This document shows, one piece after another, positions 1 through 12,128 of a DNA stretch of 64,000 nucleotides. The stretch's first letter is position 1; each line of letters starts with the position of its first letter. The notes under the pieces are model-generated. The model did not search any database. It was given only the letters and a program-made list of their open reading frames with translations, and was not told the DNA's origin. The DNA comes from Knufia peltigerae (taxonomy: Eukaryota; Ascomycota; Eurotiomycetes; Chaetothyriales; Trichomeriaceae). The stretch lies in assembly GCA_030247855.1 (NCBI GenBank), contig JAPDRN010000021.1, positions 1-64,000 of the forward strand. Reading direction: 5' to 3'. The position numbers were made by a program, and so were the translations under genes.

Positions 1-77
<77 letters not shown>

Positions 78-83
78 TTGTTG
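1..83 (-). repeat. Hexamer (CAACAG)n repeat encoding polyglutamine in rlmA
   Basis: On the + strand this is TGTTGC repeated from base 1 to about 74, then TTG triplets to 83. In the rlmA frame it encodes at least 27 consecutive Gln with alternating CAA and CAG codons, and it continues beyond the edge. The mixed codons make it less prone to slippage than pure CAG. Confidence 0.97.
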
Positions 84-858
84 AGGATATTGATATTGAG
101 GCTGCGGTGAATGGTGAGGTTGCATGTTGGAGGGAGCGTTAGGGTTGTAGATGGGCGGGTTAGGGACGTAGGCAAATCCATTCTGCGGCGGAGGAGGTGT
201 CGGATGAGGGTGTTGCATGGGGACCAGGTTGGAGCTGGTCCGCCGGATCATGTTTTGTGAAGGCGGTCTCGAAATCAAATGAGGCTGAGGAGTGCCATGT
301 CGTGGTTGAAACATGCCGTTGGGCATCGGGGGTGAGACAGAGTTCATGGGTTGTTGGATGTGAGTGAAAGAGTTGGGATGTTGCATGTGTTGTGGCATCG
401 CATGTTGAGGCGGGAGAGATTCTTCTCTGGCCGGGCCCGGTTGTTCCTCCTCTTCATCTTCCTCGTCGTCATCATCACCGCCCTTGTTCTTGAAGTCGAT
501 CGGGCCTTTGTGTTCATGCGGTTGTCCATACTAAAGCCCATAATTAGCGCCTGTCCCCATGGCGAGAATTCATACCGACTCACATATTGGTACCGCCGCA
601 GTGTCTCATTGATATCTCCCGAAGAAAATTCGTACAACTTTTTGTTATGACCAAAAATGATGACTGCGACGTCGACGGAACATAGAACCGACAATTCGTA
701 GGCCTTTTTGAAGAGACCGCCTTTTCGCTTGAGAAATGTGCTAGATGATGGTCAGCCTCCGTGGCCGATTGCAACGGCGATGGATTCACCACGACTACTT
801 ACACCGAACGGTTGCGGTCATCTTTGATGGCTCTGATTTCAATCTTCCTCCGACCCAT
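1..858 (-). CDS. rlmA: MADS-box transcription factor RlmA (Rlm1/MEF2 type), partial, 3' end outside window
   Basis: Seen: three exons, 858-803, 740-584 and 530-1, joined in frame by GT-AG introns. Exon 1 starts [17 protein letters not shown] and runs into [20 protein letters not shown] and [21 protein letters not shown], a complete MEF2-type MADS box in residues 1-60. An acidic block ([11 protein letters not shown], about residues 90-100) and a Pro/Gln/His-rich region follow, ending in polyglutamine that runs off the window. Known: fungal RlmA/Rlm1 is the nuclear factor phosphorylated by the MpkA/Slt2 MAP kinase in the cell-wall integrity pathway and activates wall-synthesis genes. The start is fixed by the conserved MGRRKIEI. 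The C-terminus, where MAPK docking and target sites usually lie, is missing, so its integrity cannot be judged. Confidence 0.95.
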
Positions 859-3364
859 GACTGGTTATGTCTTGCGCATGTGACAACGTAACCCACGATC
901 TCTGGACAAGCACTGGCGATGTAATGTCGTGGAATGTACTCGACACTCGACACAGACTGCAACTCGACGTCGGTCAAAGGTCACAAGCGGTTGAGGAGGA
1001 GGTCGCCCAGACTCGGAAAGAGATTGACGGGTGGACGAAGGATATGGCCGAGGTGTAGGAGGGTAGTTTTTTGAGTTGGCGCAATGCTAGGCCAAGGACG
1101 GATGTTGGTGTTTTGAAGGTGGACTGGCTCTGGGTATGATTTCTTTGTCACAGAAAGCACTCAATGGGGATTGTGAGAGTGGATATAGGTAGGGTATGTT
1201 TGTCTTCAAGCACAAAGAGATACGCGACGCAAACGAGCACGCGTGGACGATGGTAAGGGTCTGCTGCTACAGTATAACGAGGCCCTAGGATGGTGGATTG
1301 GCGGTATGGCGTTGATGATTCTAAAGATAGAAAGAGAGAGGGTACTGCAGAGAGGAGAGAGAGGAGGAAGAGAGAGCTTTAGGGTCGCAGCGACAGACGG
1401 CGGCGAGAAGTTCTGCCAAAGGCCGAGGCCAGTTTTTTTGGGCGCTTAGCGGCCCTCGTGGGTGCATTGCACATGCTCCATGGAGCTGCCCACTAAATAT
1501 TTAGGTACGCTAAAGGGCCCTCTTTGAAGTTCAGCTAGGCAGGCACGAGGAGCCTGGACCAGCCTACATGGGCCGAGGAGAAGACCCCGATGAGATGCCC
1601 TATGCGCACCTGGCCAGGTATCAACCATGGCCAAATTTACGCCTGGCGCGCCCGTACGGTTACCTTTATCGGCACCTACAATAGCCCGACAAGCCTTACG
1701 GATAGTTACCTTGTAGACATCATCATTCCCATTCCACCTCTTTGGTCCATCTCAAGATCATGCCCGTCTAGAGTACTGGTGCAGTATCTTATCTGAATTA
1801 AAAGCCATCGACTTGTATATTCGCAATGCCATTTACCATCTTGTCACAATGAGACATATACAGTACATGCAATATTAAGTCACTCATATGCGCACCTATT
1901 CTCTTTCCAATCTCTGCCCCCACCGTGGTGGGTGAGTTGTCCGAGCTCGCCATCGCAATGCTTTCTGCCTCATGCAGGATGGCGCTATGTTTCATCTTTT
2001 CTCAACCCGGCCGTCTGACGATGCTGATTCGCTGACCAAGCTGATTGCTAATTTTAGATGCCTGTCGACTCGAGCTCTGGTGGAGATGGGAGATGTCTGG
2101 ATGTGACCTCCACCAACCATGCCTACTGCGTTGCCTGACCTACTCGTACTGCAACAATCACCACACCACCGAGTGTGGCCAGTAATAAATGTGCCTGTCG
2201 ACCACAATTGCTTTGACATCCAAGGAAGCTTTGGTTAGTCCATACTCGTATTGTACTGATGATTGTGCCACATGACAATGCACTCTGTCTTGCCTTCGCC
2301 TCAGCCTCATCGCTGACAAAGCAGCGGGCAATGTGCTGCAGAGCCTCACAGATTCAGGATGGATGACTGCATGCCGGCCTTACATTTCCGACCTGTTCTG
2401 ACTGTTCCGTGCGCCATACATATTGTATTCAGCATCCGGACTTGACCACGATCATGGATCTTGACATGCACTGTCAGTCAAATCCTTCAATGCCCACAGA
2501 CCAAGACCTGATGTACGCCTATTCTGACGCCGACTCCGACGTTGCGCAGCCTTGCAGAACCATATCCGTATCGGCCCTCGCATCATGCGGCCTTCCAGTT
2601 AGTCAGATTCCACACTCGTTCCTGCACAATCGCTCGCCTACGTGTTAGAGCCCGGTCGATTCCTCTTTGATAGAGCAATTCAGTTCTAGCCCCTCCCATC
2701 TTACCCTACTGGGCATCAGCTCGCGCAGGCTATAGCGCTCCTTTGGTTCGAAGAGGGAAACTCGTTGCAGAGATTTTCAATCCATCGGCGCTACCACCAC
2801 ACTGCCACCGATATCTATCTGACAATTACTCGCCCTTGGGCTGGAATATAGAGAGGTACATGGCCGCCTCGGCGGCGAAGCACCTAGCCTTCTCATCCAT
2901 CGGTTATGCATCTGCCTCGCAATCTCTCCACACCTCTCGCCCTCGCTTGCCGCACTGGGACAGCTTTGTGTTCCCCGTCTGCCCGCCCTCGATTTCCTTC
3001 CCACTACCCCAGGCCATCTATTTTCATGGCGGTTGATCCATACTCCGTGACGAGGCCTTCTGATGTATCCACAAACTGCGCAACTAACAAAAACTCGAAG
3101 AGAAGGGGGTATTAGGTGTGCTGGCCTGCAGCAAGCGTGACGGTTGCTATAACGCTCACTCAAGAATAGAATCGCTGAGATGAATCGCGGAACTCATCGC
3201 ATTTTTAGGCTCAAAGTGGTATCTCCATGACAACGCTCAAACTCCAGCGCCCAAGATAAGTTCCCGTAAAACATCTCATCACAAACGAAAAGGGAAAATT
3301 GTTTGTCATCACAATGTATTGTAAGTGTGTTGGTGTAAAATAGAATGGTTGGTAGTTTGGACAT
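859..3364. other. 2.5-kb gene-free region upstream of rlmA
   Basis: No convincing coding exon on either strand; the open frames present are short, overlap each other and resemble no family. It contains a GA-rich tract (about 1320-1378, pyrimidine-rich on the rlmA sense strand) and an A/T palindrome at 1493-1504. It also holds the 3' flank of the Msb1-like gene. A long promoter or leader is usual for a regulatory gene, but I see no specific site I can name with confidence. Confidence 0.6.
1493..1504. promoter_or_regulatory. Palindrome CTAAATATTTAG, resembling but not matching an MEF2/Rlm1 site
   Basis: A perfect 12-bp palindrome about 635 bp upstream of the rlmA start. The known MEF2/Rlm1 consensus is YTA(A/T)4TAR; here six A/T bases instead of four separate CTA and TAG. 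It is a weak autoregulatory candidate only. Confidence 0.2.
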
Positions 3365-6300
3365 CTAGCGCCTGCTATTATCCATGTTGCCCGTGAGTTC
3401 GGCCACGCGAGCCTTGATTCGTGCCACGCGTGATTCGATTGCTGTACATAATCAGTATGAAGCTCGCACAGTGGCCGTTATGTTGTCACTTACTCTCTTC
3501 TCCACTGGTATCTCCATCATCAGTGCGGGTTTCTGTCCGACTTCGTGTCGTCTGCTCTTCTGACTGTCTTGCTGCTCTCTCTGCTGCGTTCTTGCGAATT
3601 TGAGCCCAGCGATCTGTGGGGTTGACCTGGTCGGCCGATTCAGACGGCCCTTCTTCATCTGCAGAGCTTTCTTCTCGCCCTACTGTGACTGCAGAGTATA
3701 TGTTCATTGTTGGCGCCGGTGGTTCTTCCGCTGGCGTGGCAAACTCGCTTCGAGTAGGCGTTTCGACTGGAACAAATGCTGGCTGGTCAAGTAATGGTCC
3801 TTGGTCAAAGGTCGAAAATTCCTTGTCAGCATGCTCTCGCTCATTCGTGTCGACGCGAGACAACTGATCATACTCTTCGTCTCGTCGTGTCCTGGGTGGC
3901 GCAGCCAGCGCTTCGGAAGGAGGCTCTGCCGGACTGGGGAGATGCGATGTCGAGCCCATCTCCACAGGCGCGCTCATCGACACAGTGGGTGGTGCCTCGT
4001 TCTGAACAGCCTTTGGAGGCCTAGCCGTAGCCAATCCCATAAAATGACCCGGACTAAGAGGTGGCGATGTTGGTCCGTCGCCTGGTTGCGCAGGCTGGCC
4101 TTCCAATGCGCGTCTCGCGGCAGCAACTGCAGGATCTTCTTCGACCGGGGAAGCAGGACGTTGTTCTGACTGGATATTCTCTCGCCCTTTGGATTCCTTC
4201 GACTTGGATCGCTTGGTGCCGAACAACCGACGAATACCGCTCTTATGCTGCACTGGTGGTGGTCCGGTTGGAGTCTTTCCCCTTCCTTTTCTCTGCTCTG
4301 GCAATTTTCTCTGCTGGTCACTTGATTTGCGTAACTTGGCATGCTGTTTGGGCGGCTGAGCTGTCTTCGCGGGTGCTTCCTGGCTGATGTCAGGTGTCGC
4401 GGGAGGCAGAGGTATCTCTGCCGCCTCAGGTGCAGGTGTGATCTCGACGGGGATCTGAGTTTCGATTGGGATTGGTGCAGATTCAACCACGATGGGGGGC
4501 GTATCACTAACAGGATGCGTAGACTGTGGTTGTGCTCTCTCGGATGGCTCTTCTGAATGACTCCTTGCGGACAAAGCAGGTCGGGAGTCGCTTCCAGGTG
4601 GAGCTGGCAGATCTTTATTCTTGCTCACCACCGAAAGAGTCGACGTAGATCTACTGAGGCCGCTCGACGGAAGAGTCAACAATTCACGCGATCCTTTGCC
4701 AGCCATAGAGTCGCCCAGGTACTTAGCCCGGATAGCTTTCTTGTCGTACTGACTTGCCCATTGAAGTGCTGGCGAAGCCTCATCCTTAATGAGTGGCCCG
4801 ATAGTGAAGATGCTGTTGGTCTTCGAAGGTATGACCGTATCCGGGGTTCGTCCTCTCCGAGCAGAGACGGCTTTCTCCCGTTCTTCGGCTTCCTTCTTCT
4901 TCGAGAGCTCGGCTGCAGCTTGTTGGATTTTAGCTTGCTGGTCTGGTGCCAGGGTAGCTCTATTGCCACCTTCAAATTGAGGCCCTGGTGAGAGAGGACT
5001 CTTCTTCGTTTGCGAGCGGCGCCGGGTTAAGCGTCCACGCTTTGTTGTGAAACCAAGGAACGACTTCTTCGTCTCGGCGATGTAAGCGCCGACTGCTGGC
5101 TCTGGGGCAGCTCCCTTGACTTGTTCTTCCATCACCATCCAATGACCATCTGACAGAATAGTCTCTATAAGAGCGCAGCGGCCGAAAACGGCTTTTCGGG
5201 AAGTTGGTTCTTCAGGCGCAAGACTGCTGATCCATACCCACCAAAATGAATCATCTACCGCCATCCTGGTTATGCTCGCCAGCTCACCAGGTTCCAAGTT
5301 GGGTTGTAAATCAAGATGTCTGCGATGCGACTGTGAACTTTGACCCCTGGCCATAGTGGAATTAATGGGTGGGAGGATCTTGTCTGGAGGGAGCAGAATT
5401 GGTGCATGGGCGGTGTTGCCATTCTCATCAGCAAAGCCAGAGGAAAGGAAGTCTGCCCACGATGGTGTTGTCGGCCTAGCAAGATCCTGATATCCGCCTG
5501 CGCGAGGAGCAGTACGCAGAGGCCTTGGGTTTGCTGTCCTGGGCCCCAGAAGACCGCCATCATCGTCTTCCTCTTCGTCTAGAGAACTTCCGAAGCCAAT
5601 ATCCTCAAATCTGGACCAGGACGGATCAACCAAACTCGTTGATGTCTTGGCATTCGAAACGCTGGATTGGTTTGCGGAAGAGATTGCTTTGAGGACCCGA
5701 CGACACTCATCTGTCAATGCTTCCACTGGGTCATCGTAGTTCGCAAATTGTTGTAGCCCACGATCATCGTCCCTGTATTCAAAGTTCTTTGCTCGTCGCA
5801 GCAATGCGTAAGGCGTAGGTGAAACCACGTCAACAATCATGACTACTTTCGTAGTACTATTCGACAGCAATGCATTTTTTGGAGGATAGGTTGTCGAGTC
5901 GAGGAGTTGTTGTAATGACCTCGGCAGGTTCAAAATGCCACTGGATCCTCCACCGTCGGGAGACATTGAGCGCAAAAAAGCGAAAAATAGATGAGCGGTT
6001 GCATCAGCAGCACTGCACAGAGTTAGCCTTGGACAGAGATATTGGTCCCGGGAATATTCTACCTGGCCCACGACTTGTACCCAGTTTCAAAGCCTTTCCC
6101 ACTGTCGTAGTGCTCAAAGGCCCACCATCCAGCATACCTAGATAGCTTGTGGCCTCCCAAGCCGTTTGCCTTGCCATGCGCAGCAGTCGCAGCAAGTAAG
6201 TCGAAATAATCCTGGATAATCTGTCCCCTTGCAGAGGAATCTGCGCCCAGCGGAATGAATGTAGTAAAGGCATCTCGTGTGTAACCAGAATCTAGTAGTG

Positions 6301-6876
6301 TTAGTGACTGTTACACACTTCTCAAAACAAATTTACTAACCTTTCTCTCCCACACGGAATCCTTCGTAAACCTCCCAAGTGACTACACCGCCAGGCAGAC
6401 GAGCCCAACACCATTTCATCACACTAATCAAAACCTAAAGCCCATCAGTCATTGTGACGTGTGAGTTATTTGTCAACTCTTACCATGACCTCAGTCATGC
6501 GTAACTCATTCTCCAACATCGGTCCTCTGAGCTGCTCTCGATCTTGAGGCGGAAGGAAGAAGTTGCGCACGAACGTCCTGGCTGCAGAAGGATCCGATGA
6601 GGGTCGGAAAGGGAGTAGAAGGAAAGGAACATCGAGTGCTACAATCTAGTCAGATAGTGCCCCCAAATGTGTATGTCTGAGCCGCAACATACCTCTTGAC
6701 TTGAGTTCCGCAGTACAGAGGTGTAGTAGTTCTGAGACCTCCTCTGGATCAACCCTCGTCCTTATCCACGCGTCGGACCACTGAGGTTTCTTGTCGGTAT
6801 GGCCATTTGCGACTGGCGCAGTCGACTTTTTGACAGCCCCATCCTTGCCTTTGAACACTTTGGAAAAGAACGGCAT
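3365..6876 (-). CDS. Msb1/Mug8-like morphogenesis protein (DUF1708, RhoGAP-like fold)
   Basis: Seen: six exons, 6876-6693, 6638-6484, 6434-6341, 6291-6063, 6012-3494 and 3441-3365, all with GT-AG joins and consistent phase, giving about 1085 residues. It begins MPFFSKVFKGKDG and has the conserved N-terminal block WIRTRVDPEEVSELLHLC, LDVPFLLLPFRP, WEVYEGFRVGE and AGWWAFEHYDSG typical of the Msb1/Mug8 (DUF1708) domain, roughly residues 35-400. The rest is Pro/Ser/Lys-rich and disordered, with a Lys/Glu coiled segment, and ends in a small exon (IESRVARIKARVAELTG). Known: Msb1-type proteins act with Cdc42/Rho1 and formin at sites of polarised growth. It lies upstream of rlmA on the same strand, a suggestive but probably chance link to wall integrity. 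Confidence 0.88.
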
Positions 6877-8535
6877 GGTTCAAACGGATGAAGGTGTCGA
6901 GTTCAGACCAAGATGGTGTCGTAGGCCCTTTTCATCTGTTTGGCAGCATGCAGGGTAACGTGAGGGAATAGGGTTGCTAAAAGTGGCTTTTGCGAATTGG
7001 CAACAGGACTCCGGCGAGAGGCTTTGCACAATAAACAGGAGATAGGTTGATGCTTGCACCCGGGCAGGTTGCATATGCAGGACGCTGTCACTCAGGGGGG
7101 TCGTTCGGTACGGGGCGAAAAGCGGATACAAACAGAGTTCTGGGAAAGAAAATGGGTTCTTGAAAGTAGATGAGGATGAACGAGTGTCGAGAAAAGAAAA
7201 CCTCGAGTTGTACAGCGCAGCAGGCTGCAAAATGAGGCGCTGACAACAAATGCTTGCGTAGGAGGGATGAAGAAATCCTGTTGGCACGTCGAAGTGTTGG
7301 CAGTGACAAAAAAAGGCCCTGGAGTCGCGACAGACGTTCGTGTCAAGTCACGAAAAGGGTTCAGCAGTTTTAGCGTACTTGCCGGGGATTAGCAGGCGGG
7401 CTAAAGGGCAATCCGCTGGGGAGTCTTAGGCCGTTTAGGCCTTGGTTTTTGGATCTCTCCACCCTTAAACCAGCGACACCAGCTCCCAATGGGCGCTCCC
7501 GTCGGGCATGGGTGGGGAGTTCATCCTTTCATTTTCATCCTCGCACACGAATGATACACTCTTCTTCAGCCACTGTGATCAACACTGCATGCCGCAAATG
7601 CCCCAATGCCCACATGCCTGGCTAATGGATACTTCTGGTTAGCCCGTCGGATTGTTACTCCAGCGCCTTGATGATGAGAAGCTCGAATCGGAATGGCCTG
7701 GCGTTGATGCCGCCATCGGCCTGGGTCTTGTCCATAACGGACATCCATCTCCTTGTCTCGCTCGAAGCGAGCGTCGAAACACCTGTTGATGTTTAGCGAC
7801 ACACTGGTTTCCAGCATGATCGACCCTTCGCAGGTATAAAACGGGATGTCCGCCCAGACCGCATATCATGCCAGCTCCGAATATCACGGACGGCTGAACA
7901 GGATGCTCTCTCAGCGCGCTGACTTTCTCCCGCAAATCATGCTTGTGGGACCTTGCGTGGCTCCTAAGATTGACTTGTCCTTCCGAACCGCAGATTGGTT
8001 CGCACCATCATGATATCCCGACCAGTCTTGATCGAAACATGACAGTGTACAGATCGGAAGGGAGAAAGAGGAGGTTATCACACATTTATTCATACGGGAT
8101 TTTGAACGGGTTTCTGCATGAGTCCGGCGTCTGCCTTGCATTGGCGAAGGAGTGATCCCTAAGAATGTGAAGTATGCAAGGTAATTTACTCGGTCAGATC
8201 TCATTGGTCGCTCAGTCAAGACCAAAACATGTCCTTCCCATCAATCTGTGACCTAGGTATGCACTATCTCAGCCTTGTAACATGGCACATCCGAAGTGAC
8301 AGCAAGTCAAAATCGAAAGTCGGTCCGTAACAATGTGTGGCTCTGACGTGAACATCTGAAAGGCATCCATGTCAATCCTCAAAGGTCATGACGTAACCAA
8401 CCAAGTCCAAGTGCAGCAGGTCAGTATCAGCTTCGCACCGTCGATTCATTACATTAGATATTGAGACATTATATCGTGCGATCAAGAACCACGACGCTCA
8501 ATTGTTGCAACACCTTCACCACCGCTGAGGACAAA
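6877..8535. other. 1.66-kb divergent intergenic region (Msb1-like / DUF3140)
   Basis: Separates two divergent genes. On the minus strand the part next to the Msb1-like start is rich in C/T and poor in stops, as expected of a leader. Open frames of up to about 135 codons are present but overlap in different frames and match nothing I recognise. I see no RNA gene. Confidence 0.6.
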
Positions 8536-9045
8536 ATGGGCAAAAGCGATGAGGATGTGATCAAGTAAGGATTGGAGCACCGGGATTCATCCACCCTAAC
8601 GGAATACAGAGATTTCAATAATACGGTGAATATGTCTGCGGAAGAGCTCGAAAAGTGGTTGCAAGGTAGTCATTCCCAAAAATCCGGCTGGTCGAAGGAT
8701 GATGGCTCAGGCGAAAGCGTTGGCCACGAAAGGTAAGACAGACCTGATCTGTCTAAATCGGCGAAACATTCCTCCCGTACTTGTGCTTCGATCTTGGCCC
8801 AATGACGGCCTAGTAATTTCCTGGATTGCTGATTTCCGCAAAGTGGCAGGAAAATCATTGAGATACTGAAAAAGAATCCTAAGAAGGACCCATCCAAGTA
8901 TGACAAGGATGACCTCCAGCACATGCGCCGAGTCGCTGCATACAACAAGCGTCATCTGGCGCAAGAGGAGAAGGCCAAACAAGACACCAATAGCAACTCT
9001 TATCGATCGTTGAAGAATTGGGGACATGATGCCCAGAAGAGTTGA
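8536..9045 (+). CDS. DUF3140 family small protein
   Basis: Seen: three exons, 8536-8564, 8610-8732 and 8844-9045, giving 117 residues. The joined protein reads MGKSDEDVIKDFNNTVNMS, then AEELEKWLQGSHSQKSGW, then RKIIEILKKNPKKDPSKYD and MRRVAAYNKRHLAQE, ending in NWGHDAQKS. This order (a short helix with EELEKWL, then GRKIIEIL, then the basic RRVxxYxKRHLAQE helix and a WGHD end) is that of the DUF3140 family, found in fungi and bacteria and sometimes annotated as DNA-binding without proof. It is soluble, with no targeting signal. No function can be assigned from sequence. It is convergent with the PX-protein gene, with about 100 bp between the stops. Confidence 0.88.
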
Positions 9046-9145
9046 AGAAGATCATGCTGTCAGTTCATGGTGCCATTGTTGATCGTGCGCGGCCCGGGTG
9101 GACATTGATTTTTCAACTCTCCGTGTAGAACTGCAAGGTCATGTC

Positions 9146-9826
9146 CTATGTCTCGGGTGGAAAGATAAAGTCCTTGACTATTACAGAACCAGCGTATTCC
9201 GGGTTCAGCATGACACAATTCAGGAAATAAGCCAGTCCCTGACGTCGTTTTTCCAGGAACTTGGGGCGAAATTTATAGATTGCGCTTTTTGGTGGTAGTG
9301 GAGGTAGAGAAGACTTTGTAGAATGAGGAAATGCTTTGATCAGCCTAGATCTGAGCTCGTCAAACTCTGAATATCGTTTCCGAATAACCATGGGCCCGCC
9401 GTCCAGTGTCTGGACTTTACAATTCCAAACAACATACGACCCGATGCCTGTGGTGCCCTGTACAATAACATAGTCGTCGATGCTAATGGACTTGGCCCAT
9501 AACGCCGCTCTACTGGCTTCTCGAGATAGTGTGTGATCTTCGAGGATGATGGGAAGCGGACGCTCCGAAAACTCGCTTGAATATGAAGCATTCCTGTTGT
9601 GATGCCAATATGGTGGGGGCGAAAAGGCCGGGTGAGTGTCTGCCACCTCATTTATACGGGTTTCGCTGATATCAGACCGTGTGTCGGTGGAGTTGGAGTT
9701 CTCCATACATGTGTCTAATGCATGTGGCTTGATCATCGAGGTTGGACGACAGACTGGGGATGAAAGTTCGCCATGCGTGTTCCAGAAGAGTTGTAACATC
9801 TTTCGGAAGAAGCCAAGGCACGGCAA
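9146..9826 (-). CDS. PX-domain protein, Ypt35-like endosomal/vacuolar adaptor
   Basis: A single open frame of 226 residues. Residues about 115-222 form a PX domain: KRYSEFDELRSRL (the basic phosphoinositide-binding motif), LPPLPPKS, then FLEKRRQGLAYFLNCVM. A proline motif, PPPYW, sits at residues 70-74 in a disordered N-terminus. Known: yeast Ypt35 binds PI3P through its PX domain and recruits the lipid-transfer protein Vps13 to endosomes and vacuole contacts through an N-terminal PxP motif. Inferred: the size, the C-terminal PX domain and the N-terminal proline motif fit this role. The start is uncertain: Met41 (at 9706) also has an acceptable context, and the residues before it look poorly conserved. 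Confidence 0.8.
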   Translation of the reverse strand: MPCLGFFRKMLQLFWNTHGELSSPVCRPTSMIKPHALDTCMENSNSTDTRSDISETRINEVADTHPAFSPPPYWHHNRNASYSSEFSERPLPIILEDHTLSREASRAALWAKSISIDDYVIVQGTTGIGSYVVWNCKVQTLDGGPMVIRKRYSEFDELRSRLIKAFPHSTKSSLPPLPPKSAIYKFRPKFLEKRRQGLAYFLNCVMLNPEYAGSVIVKDFIFPPET

Positions 9827-11002
9827 TCAGCTCAATGCGCTAGTCCTGTTCCGTATAAGCACTCTGTGGTCTTTTTCTTAGAGCCATGGAGTACGGAGAT
9901 TCACCACCTCTCTTCTCAAACAAGGAGACGCCATCCATCATCTGCTTACATGAGATATCAATCGAAATGCTCAGGCTGTCTGTTGGTCTGCTGTGTTCGA
10001 TTCAAGATCGGGGAACGGGCGTATGTAATGTGGGAACAAGTAGCAACTCGTGGGCCCGTGTCTCCCCCGCCACAATATGTGTACTCTACAGAGTCCTGCG
10101 CCTAGATGATGCTGCCTTTGAATTGAATTAGCGTGGCACCAGCAAGAACTCCGTTTGCTCTAGTGGCCTAGATTGCTGCTGAAGACTGCCGGTGCTTGTG
10201 AGATGCAATATGGAGTACGCAGACTGTATCTACACCCTCACTGAAACTGGCGTGTGGCAGATCCTCCACCTCACCTCTGCAAAGTCTTTAACACATAAGA
10301 TAAAGCATGATTATTGGAAGCCAGCTCACGCCTCAACAAAATATTTCACGGTGTGCGTGGAGGTGTTTCGCCCCGTCCACCTGCAAGTCAGTCAAATCGC
10401 CTTCCTGGGGTCTTGAATTAGTGGCGCATCCAAAGTCCGGCGGCTTCGCGATTGGATGCTCAGCTTCCGCTCCAAGGGCAAACTGCGCCCACGGACGAGC
10501 TTGACATATCTACGACACCTCAAAAAAGCCACCGAAGAGATGCACGTCTGAGACAATTCAACCTCTTCCGCTGCAAAGTCTGCCACCAGTCATGCCATGA
10601 TGACTTCCTATCCCTCAACAACACAGACTAGTCTGGACCACCGCGCGTGGCGGGGACGAATCTCGCCTGAGCGTCTCTCGATGCCATCCGAGGCTGGCAT
10701 GCCATCAGATTGTCTTTGTCCCCCCTGCTCTCCTGTGGTGACCCTTTTCGCGAACCCTGGTCCTATGATATTTCCTATTTGAAGGCTTCTGTTGCCCTTC
10801 CCGTGCTTTCACTTCCCAAAAACACTGATCTTTCCTCTTGTTTCGCAACATATTGACCTTACAGAGATACTTTTTTTGTAATCGAGCCTACAGTTATTCT
10901 TCTCTTCGTACACCATACACTTTTATCAGCTGCGGCAGTCTCCGAGCTTTCTGTTGCACAGACACCTCGTAATCTCACACACCTTTGGTTACACTTGCAA
11001 CG
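9827..11002. other. 1.18-kb divergent intergenic region
   Basis: Lies between the Ypt35-like gene (-) and the GPI-protein gene (+). The 200 bases before 11003 are T/C-rich, as in many fungal promoters and leaders. Around 10500-10630 one + frame reads FRCKVCHQSCHDDFLSLNN, faintly like a zinc finger, but it stops and has no supporting exons. No gene supported. Confidence 0.55.
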
Positions 11003-11676
11003 ATGCAGTTCTTTGCCCTCGCCGCAGCTGTAGCTGCATTTGCACAGCTAGCAATCACGCAGACCATCGATCCAAACTCCGTACCGCTGTCCACCCGACG
11101 TCAGTTTCCCTTTACCATTACCAGCACAAGAACCGTCACTAACAAGTGTTTGCAGAGGCCTGGTGCAATTCCCAAATAGCACAATGTCCCTTGATCTGTG
11201 TCGACCAAACCAATTCAGCCGGTACCAATGCCAACAACTGTGATCCTACAAACCTTGGCTACAGTTGCATATGTTCCAATGGCCTCTCTCCCAACGCTTC
11301 CGAATATTCTCAGACCCTGCCTTACTATATCTGCACGCAATACAACACCGATTGTCAAGCAAACTGTGGGAATGACAACACCTGCGCTGCTGCATGCATT
11401 CAAGATCACCCATGTGGTGCTACGGATCCCACAAGGGTAAACACAAGCACCATTTCTACAATGCCTGCTACGTCAACCACCAATGGAGCAGCTGCCTCGA
11501 CAGCTTCGGATGGTGTCGTTTACACGGGATTCGGGGGTGGATCTGCTGCTGCGACCACAGCTGCTGGTGGCTCGGGAAGCTCAGGTGCCGCAAGGATCAT
11601 TGCCAACATGGGTCAGCTGTATGGGCTGGGAGTCCTGGTTGCAAGCGTTTCTGCTGGATTTGCTCTGATGCTGTAA
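11003..11676 (+). CDS. Secreted, Cys-rich, probably GPI-anchored protein (DUF7707-type)
   Basis: Seen: two exons, 11003-11099 and 11156-11676 (GT-AG, phase 1), giving 205 residues. Residues 1-20 are a clear signal peptide (MQFFALAAAVAAFAQLAITQ). The mature part starts around TIDPNSVPLSTR and has the pattern QAWCNSQIAQCPLIC, CDPTNLGYSCICSNGL, NASEYSQTLPYYICTQYNTDC and C-x3-C near the end: about twelve cysteines, likely in disulfides. A Ser/Thr/Ala/Gly-rich stalk follows, then a hydrophobic C-terminus (LYGLGVLVASVSAGFALML) with small residues before it, as in a GPI-attachment signal. Known: such proteins are common on fungal walls and membranes, and their function is unknown. An N-glycosylation site (NAS) is present. 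Confidence 0.88.
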
Positions 11677-12128
11677 GCGACGGACTCAGCGACAATTTCC
11701 TGATGTCTGTCAGTTTGTTATGCGATGCCATATCGTCTTTGGTTTTTTTGAGCGAAAAGTATGTGACGCTTTCCTTTGGCATTGGCGAAGGATTTGGGAA
11801 GCGGGTTTCAGTCATCACAGCATGAAGGTGTCTAAGCACATCACCTACTCGAAATGTCGTAATAATAATCGTGATCTATCAGTAAATGGAATATTCTGTT
11901 ACGAGAGCATTTGAGTTTCTGGTTGCCGTGACAACAGCTCAAAACAGATTGTAATCGGATTTTTAGATAATCCGATGTCTCCTTGTGATCATCCACCAAC
12001 CAATTCCATGGATTCATTATTCTGAACATCGCGTCCGGGGCAGAACATACAACCACACTGTTCAACAGCAATTACTGCACAACGATGAGCTGACCCTCGA
12101 ATATTGCTACGCGACTGTAACTCTCGCG
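11677..12128 (+). other. Intergenic/leader region before Mps1
   Basis: 3' flank of the GPI-protein gene and leader of the kinase gene. The kinase frame is open upstream to an ATG at 11985, but the 48 residues it would add show no kinase-family features, so I treat them as leader. Nothing else seen. Confidence 0.6.

Noticed and set aside
2777..3163. 128-codon minus-strand frame upstream of rlmA
   Set aside because: Overlaps two + frames of similar size, is Cys/Arg-rich without pattern, and has no splice or domain support.
10500..10630. Zinc-finger-like words (CKVCHQSCHDD) on the + strand
   Set aside because: The second Cys-His spacing does not fit a C2H2 finger, the frame ends at once, and no neighbouring exon joins it.
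11985..12128. Upstream extension of the Mps1 frame
   Set aside because: The frame is open, but the 48 extra residues look random, and the ATG at 12129 has the better context.
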